A stretch of 11,823 bases of DNA, from the NCBI GenBank assembly GCA_027008965.1, contig JALVDN010000146.1, forward strand, positions 1 to 11,823, read 5' to 3'. A program made the position numbers and the translations under genes. The notes below the pieces were generated by a model, which had not been told where the DNA came from, did no database searches, and saw nothing but the letters and a program-made list of their open reading frames with translations. Within the stretch, counting starts at the first letter, position 1, and every line of letters starts with the position of its first letter. Source of the stretch: Flavobacteriales bacterium. Its GTDB lineage: Bacteria > Bacteroidota > Bacteroidia > Flavobacteriales > Flavobacteriaceae. Shown here in pieces: positions 1 through 6,590 of the stretch.

Positions 1-1442
1 GTTTGATAAAAATCTTTGAAAAGAAATGAAATGGATGGCGCATCCGATTGATTCCATAAGCGCATAAAATCTTCCATTCCACCGGGTTTTTGAGTCACGG
101 TTTTTAAATAATCTGATAACAAGGAAAACAAAGTTCTTTTACCTGCATATTTTCCTGCTATTTCCCAACCTATTGCCATTTTGTAAGGTGCGGTGACATT
201 ACGGTTAAACAATGAAAGTTTGTCGGCCGGTATATTCAAGGCTTGGTCTTTATTCATACGGGCCATATATTGGTAGGATACTTGGTATTTATAGTTGTAT
301 GGCACCCTGAAGAGATGGTAATATTGTAAAAAATCCAGTCCCGGAATACTCCCTGCCATTTTAACGTCCGGGAAATTGTCATACACAAATTGCATGATAT
401 AATATTGCCAAATACCGGTGTGAAATGCATAATCTCCACGTAAATCTATATACATATTTCTTCCGGATTGATATAGGATTTGTTTCAAAACATTGATGGA
501 TGTTTTAAAATCACCGGGAAAGTTTCCGGCCAAAGGGAGCCAGTCCGCCCCAAAAACCGGATTGGTTTGCAAATCGTGTTTGGTTATAAGAATTCTGTTG
601 GAGTAGGGGAATTTTTTTTCGGTGAGATAGGAATCGATTTTAGATAGGATGGCGGATAATTGAATGGAGTTTTCTTTGAAAATTCCGGATTCCAAAACCC
701 ATTGAATATGCTCGGTTTCATATATTTCCCAAGCATGCGGATTTCCCGCAAGGATAATATAATTGTTTTGTTTTTCAAGGAATAAAGTATCTCTGATTTG
801 TTTGATGTTTGCGTTGCTATTCCAGTGAAGATGTGGCACTCCGTAAATTTTTATTCGGGTTTGAACAGGAAAAACCGGGCGGTCTTCCAAATTGGCATGA
901 TGATATAACCGCGAAGGAATGCCGGGTTGAAGCAGCCAATCCTTTAAAAAATAACTTTTATTTTTGTGGTTATATCCTATGCCCGTAAATTTTTCAAGCG
1001 GTAGTTTCAAGTTATATGAAACCGTCAAAGTGTCGTTTTTTCTAAAAGTTTTATTTAATATAATTCCTTGAATATCAATACTATCCAAAAATTGATAGTG
1101 AGGGTTTTTTTTATATCGGTATGAAGATCTGTCTTTTTTATGCGAAAAATGAAATTCAAGCTTATATTTATCTGTTAAAGCTTTGCCCAACGAAGACTTA
1201 ATGGTGGAATAAGCATTCAAATAATGATAAAACCACAGTGTATCGCCGGCTTGAACCTCCTTTGAAAAAATCAATTCTTGATGAACATAAAAATTTCTTT
1301 CGCCCAAGTATTTTATCTCAAAAAATTGCGATGAAAAAGGAGGGAGCTCTTGCTGTGCTTGCAATAATAGTCCCGAAAAAAGTAAAAGACTACTTTTTAA
1401 TAAAACTGACAGGTAAAAAATTCCCGCTTTTTGAAATGACAT
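1..1442 (-). CDS. Secreted M1-like (gluzincin-fold) peptidase homologue, 3' end outside window
   Basis: Reading down from ATG at 1442, an open frame of 480 codons runs uninterrupted to the window edge, so the C-terminus is missing. An in-frame TAA lies just upstream, making this ATG the first possible start. Residues 1-30 form a signal peptide (hydrophobic LLLFSGLLLQ, then AQ). Residues 40-170 look like the beta-rich N-terminal domain of M1 peptidases. Residues 275-450 follow a pattern I recall from Bacteroidota 'gluzincin family metallopeptidase' proteins: WLPLAGNF at 301-308, MARMNKDQAL at 393-402, FNRNVTAPYKMAIG at 412-425. No HExxH zinc motif is present in the visible part; the place where I expect it (about 313-345) has INVLKQILYQS instead. 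It may therefore be a non-catalytic binding or scaffold protein. The start lies 53 bp inside the upstream endonuclease gene, suggesting coupled translation. CDS call is firm, family fairly sure, function unknown. Confidence 0.82.
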   Translation of the reverse strand, partial: MSFQKAGIFYLSVLLKSSLLLFSGLLLQAQQELPPFSSQFFEIKYLGERNFYVHQELIFSKEVQAGDTLWFYHYLNAYSTIKSSLGKALTDKYKLEFHFSHKKDRSSYRYKKNPHYQFLDSIDIQGIILNKTFRKNDTLTVSYNLKLPLEKFTGIGYNHKNKSYFLKDWLLQPGIPSRLYHHANLEDRPVFPVQTRIKIYGVPHLHWNSNANIKQIRDTLFLEKQNNYIILAGNPHAWEIYETEHIQWVLESGIFKENSIQLSAILSKIDSYLTEKKFPYSNRILITKHDLQTNPVFGADWLPLAGNFPGDFKTSINVLKQILYQSGRNMYIDLRGDYAFHTGIWQYYIMQFVYDNFPDVKMAGSIPGLDFLQYYHLFRVPYNYKYQVSYQYMARMNKDQALNIPADKLSLFNRNVTAPYKMAIGWEIAGKYAGKRTLFSLLSDYLKTVTQKPGGMEDFMRLWNQSDAPSISFLFKDFYQ

Positions 1443-2640
1443 AATATATTCCGGGTTTTAAAAACCGAATATAATGTTTTTCGCCTTGATAATTATTAAT
1501 TTCATCTAAAACTTGTCCTTGCGTATTTATAATTATGAAATCACCTTCTTTGGCTTTTTCTCCCAGGACAATATATTCCGATGAAGGGTTGGGAAATATT
1601 TTGATATAATCTACATTTTGTTTCTCAATGTTAAAACGGGCTGAGGTTTCCAAAGTGCAAACCACCGGTAAATGGTCACTCATTTGGTAAAGATTATCCC
1701 GCAATGTTTGGGAAAAGTCTCCCGTACAAGCAGGGTCGTTTATTCTTCTATTGAAACAATTACCGTTGTTTCCAAATGCTTTAAAACTTCCGGTTCTATA
1801 GGTCAACTCACTTCCCGGTTGAAAAAAATTTTCGGACAATAGAATGAAATCAAACCGGTCGTCCAAACCACCTCCTACAAAATTTCCCGTACTGCTTGAA
1901 TGAGTTGATTGGGTATGTAAATGCGAAAAGGTGGAATTATTGTGCCAATATCCCGGGTTATCGGCCGGATCTTGTAATACAATTGCATTCGTATTGTCTA
2001 AAAGTTCTTGATAAGCGGGTTCATTGGCGTAATATAAGTTCAAGTCACCCGCCAGAACCACATAATGGGACGCAGGAATGTTTTGTAAATCCTGGGTAAA
2101 AACATTCACCATGTCCAATCTGTCTTGTTCATTATCAACACCTTGTGATGATTTCAAGTGGGCTACATAAAAATCCATGAAAATCGTATCGCCCGTAACC
2201 AATTCATTGGTTTTCAAATAAAAAGTGTAGTGATTGATATCCCGGATGTTTGTAGTGAGATAGGATTGTTCTTGTAAATGCAGTTTGGTGGAATCATAAT
2301 AAATAAATTGTTGTAAACTTCCGCCATATGAATGGTTATATTCAAATTGTGCTTTTTGATAAGTGGAACGAATGTTTCTCAAAACATTATACAGAATGTC
2401 ATCTGCCGCCTGTGCGGTTTCCAATTCGCATACGGCAAAAATATCCGGTTGATAGGCATTGACGACTTGTTCCAAATAAGTTTCACGTGAATAATTGGTC
2501 CCCGAAGGATAAAACATCAAATTGTATGACATAACACGCAAACTGTCTTGTGCGTTGGAATAAACAAAACTAAAAAACAAGAGAGCTGAAAGAAAACGCT
2601 TAAAAATTGGGTCGGAGTTTATATTTTTCATAAAATTCAT
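1390..2640 (-). CDS. Secreted endonuclease/exonuclease/phosphatase-family protein with T9SS type A sorting domain
   Basis: 416 residues. A signal peptide spans about 1-31 (hydrophobic FLSALLFFSFVYS, cleavage near SNA-Q), followed by an EEP (DNase I-like) fold. Expected catalytic positions are visible in order: N40 in MSYNLMF, E72 in AVCELE, H161 in VAHLKSS, D199 and N201 in AGDLNL, D264 in RFDFILL, and D322-H323 in MSDHLPVV. The domain is therefore probably active as a metal-dependent phosphodiesterase; nucleic acid is the likely substrate, but a phosphoester or lipid head group cannot be excluded. Residues 345-416 are a T9SS type A C-terminal domain with the IFPNPSSEYI motif, so the protein is probably exported across the outer membrane and anchored or released. 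It overlaps the LOG gene upstream by 41 bp and the M1-like gene downstream by 53 bp. A second in-frame ATG at 2631 would shorten the n-region by three residues and is an equally plausible start. Confidence 0.93.
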   Translation of the reverse strand: MNFMKNINSDPIFKRFLSALLFFSFVYSNAQDSLRVMSYNLMFYPSGTNYSRETYLEQVVNAYQPDIFAVCELETAQAADDILYNVLRNIRSTYQKAQFEYNHSYGGSLQQFIYYDSTKLHLQEQSYLTTNIRDINHYTFYLKTNELVTGDTIFMDFYVAHLKSSQGVDNEQDRLDMVNVFTQDLQNIPASHYVVLAGDLNLYYANEPAYQELLDNTNAIVLQDPADNPGYWHNNSTFSHLHTQSTHSSSTGNFVGGGLDDRFDFILLSENFFQPGSELTYRTGSFKAFGNNGNCFNRRINDPACTGDFSQTLRDNLYQMSDHLPVVCTLETSARFNIEKQNVDYIKIFPNPSSEYIVLGEKAKEGDFIIINTQGQVLDEINNYQGEKHYIRFLKPGIYYVISKSGNFLPVSFIKK

Positions 2641-3289
2641 TGATAATTTTTACCACTTCTTCAACATCATCTGTCACTTTAAAGAGTTCTAAATCTTCCG
2701 GAGAAATATTATGATATTTTTCCAGCACCACTTCTTTTAACCATTTTACTAAACCGTTCCAAAATTGACTGTCCACCAAAATAATGGGGAATTTTTCTAT
2801 CTTTCCGGTTTGAATAAGCGTTAAAGCCTCGAATAATTCATCCAAAGTTCCGTAACCACCGGGAAGAACAACAAATGCTTGCGCATATTTTACAAACATG
2901 ACTTTCCTAACAAAAAAGTATTTAAAATCAAGCAATTTATCTTTGTCTATATATGGGTTTGGTTCTTGTTCAAAGGGGAGTTCAATATTTAAACCGATAG
3001 AGTGTCCATTTGCTTCTTTGGCGCCCAAATTGGCGGCTTCCATAATGCCGGGTCCACCTCCGGTGATAATCCCGTAGCCCTCTTCTGCCAGCCTTTTGGC
3101 TATTTTTCGGGCTAACTCATAAGTTTTTGTTCCGGGTTTGGTTCGAGCCGAACCGAAAATAGAAACGGCCGGTCCCAATTTGGACATGGTCTCAAAACCT
3201 TCAACAAATTCACTCATGATACGGAATATCTGCCATGTATCGTTAGTTTTTATCTCATTCCAATCTTTTTTCAGTGTCTTATTCATCAT
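2600..3289 (-). CDS. LOG family protein (TIGR00730), nucleotide 5'-monophosphate phosphoribohydrolase
   Basis: 229 residues with a Rossmann-like LOG fold. Signature elements are SIFGSART at 43-50, TGGGPGIMEAAN at 76-87, the RK pair at 128-129, and PGGYGTLDE at 143-151, the family's nucleotide-binding and catalytic motif. Members split the N-glycosidic bond of nucleoside 5'-monophosphates to give a free base and ribose 5-phosphate. Some make cytokinins, and many were once wrongly labelled lysine decarboxylases. There is no signal peptide, so it is cytoplasmic. In a bacterium of this type, purine or pyrimidine nucleotide turnover is more likely than cytokinin production. It sits 49 bp after the M42 peptidase, and its end overlaps the secreted EEP gene by 41 bp, which fits one transcript. 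A second ATG immediately follows the first (residue 2), so the exact start is uncertain by one codon. Base preference cannot be told from sequence alone. Confidence 0.93.
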   Translation of the reverse strand: MMNKTLKKDWNEIKTNDTWQIFRIMSEFVEGFETMSKLGPAVSIFGSARTKPGTKTYELARKIAKRLAEEGYGIITGGGPGIMEAANLGAKEANGHSIGLNIELPFEQEPNPYIDKDKLLDFKYFFVRKVMFVKYAQAFVVLPGGYGTLDELFEALTLIQTGKIEKFPIILVDSQFWNGLVKWLKEVVLEKYHNISPEDLELFKVTDDVEEVVKIINEFYEKYKLRPNF

Positions 3290-3338
3290 TCAATCTTTTT
3301 TAATTCAAGTAAAATATGCTAATAATTAGAGAGTCCAC

Positions 3339-4421
3339 TTATTCAAAATAACTCAAAGACATGTCAGGGTCCACTTCTTTCACCGTATAATACATCAATC
3401 GAATAAGGTTTTCCACATCGTCTTTATGAACGGTTTCCACCGTGGTGTGCATATAGCGCAGCGGAAGTGAAATGAGGGCCGATGGAACGCCGCCGTTGGA
3501 ATATGCAAAAGCATCCGTGTCGGTTCCCGTACTGCGTGAAGAAGCCAGCCGTTGAAAAGGAATTTTGTACTTTTTGGCCGTTTGAATGATCAAATCGCGT
3601 ACCTTATGATGAATAGCCGGAGCATAAGAAATCACAGGGCCTTTTCCTATTTCAATTTCTCCTTCTTTCTTTTTGTCAATCATCGGTGTGGTGGTGTCAT
3701 GACATACGTCCGTAACAATCACCATATCAGGCTTGATGGTTTCCGTGATCATTTGTGCGCCCCGCAAGCCTATTTCCTCTTGAACAGAGTTGGTGATATA
3801 CAACCCGAAATCCAATTTATCTTTGTTTTCAGATAATAATCTTCCCACCTCGGCAATCATGAAACCACCCATCCGGTTGTCCAAAGCACGTCCTACATAA
3901 CGGTTTTTGTTCAAAACAAAAAATTCATCCGGATAGGTGATAACACTTCCCACGTGAATACCCAACTTCTCCACTTCTTCCTTGTTTTTGGCGCCCACAT
4001 CCACAAAAATATTTTCAATTTTCGGGCATTCTTCTTTACCTTTTAATCTTGTGTGAATGGCCGGCCAACCGAAAATTCCTTCAACCGTTCCTTTCTCGGT
4101 ATGAATCAAAACCTTTTTAGAAGGGGCAATCATATGATCCGAACCTCCGTTGCGAATCACATAAATCAAACCGTTGTCCGTGATATAATTCACATACCAT
4201 GAAATCTCGTCTGCGTGCGCTTCAATCACCACTTTGAAATTTGCATCCGGGTTGATAACCGCCACAGCCGTTCCATAGGCATCCGTAATGAAATCATCCA
4301 CATAAGGCTTCAAATAATCCATCCAAAGTTTTTGTCCGGTATATTCATAACCCGTAGGAGCGGCATTATTGATATATTTTTTGAGAAAATTCAAAGATTT
4401 TTTATTGATGATTTTTTTCAT
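3339..4421 (-). CDS. M42 family metallo-aminopeptidase (glutamyl aminopeptidase/endoglucanase-like)
   Basis: 360 residues, the usual length for M42 peptidases. The two-metal site is intact: H69 and D71 in EAHADEIS, D181 in ALDNRMGG, the pair E215-E216 in VQEEIGLRG (catalytic base plus ligand), D238 in VTDVCHD, and H325 in RYMHTTVE. STGTDTDAF at 297-305 and the SALISLPLRYMHT stretch are also typical. M42 enzymes form large hollow tetrahedral (TET) dodecamers that trim short peptides in the cytosol; no signal peptide is present here. Which N-terminal residue it prefers cannot be read from sequence, and older cellulase or endoglucanase labels for this family are unreliable. It is the first gene of a likely four-gene operon, with a candidate promoter box about 20 bp upstream. 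The ATG at 4421 starts the normal MKKIINKKSLNFL family N-terminus. Confidence 0.95.
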   Translation of the reverse strand: MKKIINKKSLNFLKKYINNAAPTGYEYTGQKLWMDYLKPYVDDFITDAYGTAVAVINPDANFKVVIEAHADEISWYVNYITDNGLIYVIRNGGSDHMIAPSKKVLIHTEKGTVEGIFGWPAIHTRLKGKEECPKIENIFVDVGAKNKEEVEKLGIHVGSVITYPDEFFVLNKNRYVGRALDNRMGGFMIAEVGRLLSENKDKLDFGLYITNSVQEEIGLRGAQMITETIKPDMVIVTDVCHDTTTPMIDKKKEGEIEIGKGPVISYAPAIHHKVRDLIIQTAKKYKIPFQRLASSRSTGTDTDAFAYSNGGVPSALISLPLRYMHTTVETVHKDDVENLIRLMYYTVKEVDPDMSLSYFE

Positions 4422-4441
4422 GTTCGTGTATTTTAAGCATA

Positions 4442-4449
4442 CAAAAATA
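4442..4449 (-). promoter_or_regulatory. Candidate -7 promoter box for the M42 operon
   Basis: Read on the minus strand, the octamer is TATTTTTG, matching the Bacteroidota sigma-A -7 consensus TAnnTTTG. It lies 20 bp before the M42 ATG. It coincides with the T-rich tail of the preceding gene's terminator, which could produce the match by chance. I see no good TTG at the expected -33 distance. Confidence 0.35.
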
Positions 4450-4482
4450 AAACATTCACCTCACATGAGATGAATGTTTTTT
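4449..4482 (-). terminator. Rho-independent terminator of the SPFH gene
   Basis: A long inverted repeat: AAAACATTCA at 4449-4458 pairs with TGAATGTTTT at 4471-4480, and inside it CTCA pairs with TGAG around a CA loop after one mismatch. A-rich sequence on the left and T-rich on the right would let it work in both directions. It begins 18 bp after the SPFH stop and separates that gene from the M42 operon. Confidence 0.75.
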
Positions 4483-4499
4483 GAAAAACTCCGGATTTT

Positions 4500-5438
4500 T
4501 TATTGTTTTCTATCCTTTTGGTCGTCCTCTTTCTTATTTTCATTCAATTGATCATTCATTTTATTAGCGGCTATCAACGAAGCCACCATATCCGACATCA
4601 TGCCGCTCGCGGCAGTAGGATTATTCGGAAGCAAAATCAAATTGGACTTATTATCCTGTCCAATCGCTTGCAGCGTATCATAATGCTGCGTGATCACAAT
4701 CAACGCCGATGCTTCTTGCGGATTGATTCCCGCACGGTTCAACACCACCATGGAATCTTCAAGCCCTTGCGCAATTTCACGGCGTTGATCCGCAATTCCT
4801 TTACCTTGCAATTTTTTGCTTTCGGCCTCGGCTTTGGCACGCTCCACAATTCTGATTCTTGTAGCATCGGCTTCATATTGCGCCGCCACTTTTTCACGCT
4901 CGGCCGCGTTGATACGGTTCATGGCCTCTTTCACACGCGCATCCGGGTCAATATCCGTTACCAAGGTTTTGATAATATCATAACCATACTCAATCATTGC
5001 ATCATTCAATTCGTTTTTAATCGCAATGGCAATATCGTCCTTCCGCACAAACACATCATCCAAACGCATTTTTGGCACTTCTGCCCGAACCACATCAAAA
5101 ATATATGAAGTAATCTGTGCCGCCGGGTCTTGCAATTTATAATACGCATCTTTTACACGATCTTTCGGAATTTGATATTGCGTAGACACCTTCAAATGCA
5201 CAAAAACATCATCTTTTGTTTTTGTTTCCACATTCACATCCAACTGTTGAATACGCAAATTCACCGGCCTTGAAGGACGATCCACAACGGGTAATTTGAA
5301 ATTAAAACCCGCAAACCGCACCGAATGAAATTTTCCCAAGCGTTCAATCACCACCGCCGTTTGTTGCTTCACAATAAAAAACGTGTCAAAAACCAAAATG
5401 AAAAGAACAAACAAAACTAACCAAAGTAAAATGCTCAT
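4500..5438 (-). CDS. SPFH/stomatin-type membrane protein, HIR-like
   Basis: 312 residues from ATG at 5438. One hydrophobic N-terminal segment (residues 2-23) is followed by an SPFH/band 7 domain (about 24-180) and an Ala/Glu/Arg-rich coiled coil (about 165-225), then GIADQRREIAQGL, and a charged, polar C-terminus (about 294-312). The run LRIQQLDVNVETKTKDDVF, then FDVVRAEVPK, YGYDIIKTLVTDIDPD and AMNRINAAERE closely follows the subgroup that includes plant hypersensitive-induced-reaction proteins. Such proteins oligomerise into membrane rings or microdomains and often modulate proteases; the partner here is not apparent, as no NfeD-like or HflK-like gene is adjacent. The same frame stays open back to 5690, but the extra stretch (ICAGGRSVILAKQRPCF and on) is cysteine-rich, unlike the family, and encoded by the intergenic element and terminator. 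I therefore chose 5438, preceded by AAAAGAAAAACT. It is followed by its own terminator. Confidence 0.93.
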   Translation of the reverse strand: MSILLWLVLFVLFILVFDTFFIVKQQTAVVIERLGKFHSVRFAGFNFKLPVVDRPSRPVNLRIQQLDVNVETKTKDDVFVHLKVSTQYQIPKDRVKDAYYKLQDPAAQITSYIFDVVRAEVPKMRLDDVFVRKDDIAIAIKNELNDAMIEYGYDIIKTLVTDIDPDARVKEAMNRINAAEREKVAAQYEADATRIRIVERAKAEAESKKLQGKGIADQRREIAQGLEDSMVVLNRAGINPQEASALIVITQHYDTLQAIGQDNKSNLILLPNNPTAASGMMSDMVASLIAANKMNDQLNENKKEDDQKDRKQ

Positions 5439-5464
5439 AGTTTTTCTTTTAAAGATAGTACTTT

Positions 5465-5640
5465 TTAGGGAATTTTTCAGGGCGCCTTTTGGCGTGCTCC
5501 GTTTAAATCTTGCTTGCACCGCTCCGGTTTTTGCAAAGCACGGCTGCGGGGTCTCCTCGTCATAGCTCGGAGCCTCCTCGCCGTGGCAAAAACACGGGCG
5601 TTGCTTCGCAAGGATAACACTTCGCCCGCCGGCGCAAATA
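5465..5640. repeat. GC-rich structured intergenic element (candidate dispersed repeat)
   Basis: Positions 5521-5640 contain 73 G/C of 120 by hand count, against 14 of 60 in the adjacent 5401-5460. Several inverted repeats are nested here: GTTTTTGC (5527-5534) with GCAAAAAC (5586-5593), continued inward by CACGGC (5539-5544) with GCCGTG (5580-5585); GGGCG (5596-5600) with CGCCC (5623-5627) enclosing the hairpin TTGC-TTC-GCAA (5601-5611); and the palindrome GCCGGC (5628-5633). It lies between the T9SS protein's terminator and the SPFH gene. Style and composition resemble GC-rich intergenic repeats I recall from flavobacterial genomes, but only one copy is in this window. On the minus strand TGTATTTG (5642-5635) is one base from a -7 box, so it might also carry the SPFH promoter. 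Confidence 0.5.
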
Positions 5641-5675
5641 CAAAAAACCCGTTCCGTACGGAACGGATTTTTTTG
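5641..5675 (-). terminator. Bidirectional terminator after the 240-residue T9SS gene
   Basis: A perfect 18-bp palindrome, CCGTTCCGTACGGAACGG at 5649-5666, is flanked by six A on the left (5642-5647) and seven T on the right (5668-5674). It starts about 22 bp past the stop of the 240-residue secreted protein. The sequence core is shared with the terminator at 6534-6565. Confidence 0.8.
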
Positions 5676-5696
5676 TATGAAACGAAACACTTTACT

Positions 5697-5909
5697 TTAT
5701 TCCTTAATTAACTTATAAGTTCCTTCTTTTCCGTCCATGAAAACATGCAACAAGTAAATGCCTTGATTCAACTTGGCGATATTCAAGCTGTTGTTTATAG
5801 GATTTTCAACCTCCATCACCACTTGACCCGTCAAGTTTGTGATTTGAATTTTTTCCACGTTTCCGTTGGCATTCCATGAAATCACTTCTGTTGAAGGGTT
5901 GGGGAACAA
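5697..5909 (-). repeat. T9SS sorting-domain cassette, copy 1
   Basis: Encodes residues 171-240 plus the stop of the 240-residue protein. It is closely similar at DNA level to 6591-6803, including stretches such as CTTATAAGTTCCTTC and the following Lys/Glu codons that are base-for-base identical. About 60 of 70 encoded residues match. Duplication or gene conversion between the neighbours is the simplest reading. Confidence 0.85.
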
Positions 5910-6419
5910 AACAAAATCCAAACTACCGAATCCTTTTAAGCCCAAGGTGGCATTCCCTGTAACGTTGATCGTAAACGGTCCTTCGCTTGCATCATATGTT
6001 CCGGCCCAATGCCCTACATTGATAAAATAAACCGCACCGGAAGTTGGTGTGAAAGTCAAAGTTTCAGTAGCATTACCCCCGGCATTATTAACATTTGTGA
6101 CACAAGTTAAATTGTTACAGGTTCCTGTATAAACCGCCACTTCCGGATTCCATCCTTGCGGGGTTACTTCAACAGTGATATCGCCTCCGGCATTATTTAC
6201 ATTAAGCCTATACCAAACTCCGTCATTCATCCCATAGGGACAAGCCATAATGGGACCGTTATTATCTGTGGCTTGCGTGGCATCCTGTGAATTATTATAA
6301 GGCAAGGATGGAATAACAATTGAATTCGCGCAATCATCATTAGAAGGGACTTGTGCATTAACTTTCTCAATAGAGAAAGAAATTACTAACATAATTGACA
6401 AAAGGATAGTTTTTTTCAT
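5697..6419 (-). CDS. Secreted PPC-like domain protein with T9SS type A sorting domain
   Basis: 240 residues. Residues 1-22 are a signal peptide (MKKTILLSIMLVISFSIEKVNA, split here as MKKTILLSIM and LVISFSIEKVNA; cleavage before Q23). Residues 24-156 are one beta-rich domain opening with PSNDDCANSI and containing GVWYRLNV, EVAVYTGTC and YFINVGHWAG, the pattern of pre-peptidase C-terminal (PPC)-like, jelly-roll domains in Bacteroidota surface proteins. Residues 171-240 are a T9SS type A sorting domain (FPNPSTEVISW, then TNLTGQVVMEV, GIYLLHVFMDG, and final KLIKE). Its sorting domain differs from that of the neighbouring 727-residue protein at only about 10 of 70 positions. No catalytic motif is visible; an adhesive or structural surface role is inference. 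It has its own downstream terminator, and another terminator lies upstream, so it is probably transcribed alone. I find no exact -7 box in front of it. Confidence 0.9.
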   Translation of the reverse strand: MKKTILLSIMLVISFSIEKVNAQVPSNDDCANSIVIPSLPYNNSQDATQATDNNGPIMACPYGMNDGVWYRLNVNNAGGDITVEVTPQGWNPEVAVYTGTCNNLTCVTNVNNAGGNATETLTFTPTSGAVYFINVGHWAGTYDASEGPFTINVTGNATLGLKGFGSLDFVLFPNPSTEVISWNANGNVEKIQITNLTGQVVMEVENPINNSLNIAKLNQGIYLLHVFMDGKEGTYKLIKE

Positions 6420-6533
6420 GGCAATATGGCTTTAATGATTTATATTACTAATGTATAAATTCTAAATAAAAAAACAAATGACTGGGGTTTCATTTTAGAA
6501 TATTTTAATAAATTATCGGCTTTAGGTGTAAAA

Positions 6534-6565
6534 TAAAAAACCCGCTCCACACGGAACGGGTTTTT
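6534..6565 (-). terminator. Terminator after the 727-residue T9SS gene
   Basis: On the minus strand, CCCGTTCC pairs with GGAGCGGG around a GTGT loop (one G-U pair), followed by a run of T after an A-rich lead. The stem occupies 6541-6560, 31 bp beyond the stop. It shares the CCCGTTCC core with the terminator at 5641-5675. Confidence 0.78.
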
Positions 6566-6590
6566 AGTGAAATTAAATTAATGGAAAGAA

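Noticed and set aside
254..778. Two short minus-strand open frames (254-439 and 584-778)
   Set aside because: They lie out of frame within the M1-like coding sequence, which is continuous from 1442 to the window edge.
2600..3289. Lysine decarboxylase annotation for the LOG-family gene
   Set aside because: The PGGYGTLDE motif marks the phosphoribohydrolase family; the decarboxylase label is a known historical error and no PLP-binding pattern is present.
4503..5108. Long plus-strand open frame (201 codons) opposite the SPFH gene
   Set aside because: It is antisense to a strongly supported protein, its product is rich in His, Ile and Phe as expected from the complement of a charged coiled coil, and it has no recognisable domain.
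5439..5690. N-terminal extension of the SPFH protein to 5690
   Set aside because: The extra sequence covers a terminator palindrome and a GC-rich repeat-like element and precedes the normal membrane anchor; ATG 5438 is the better start.
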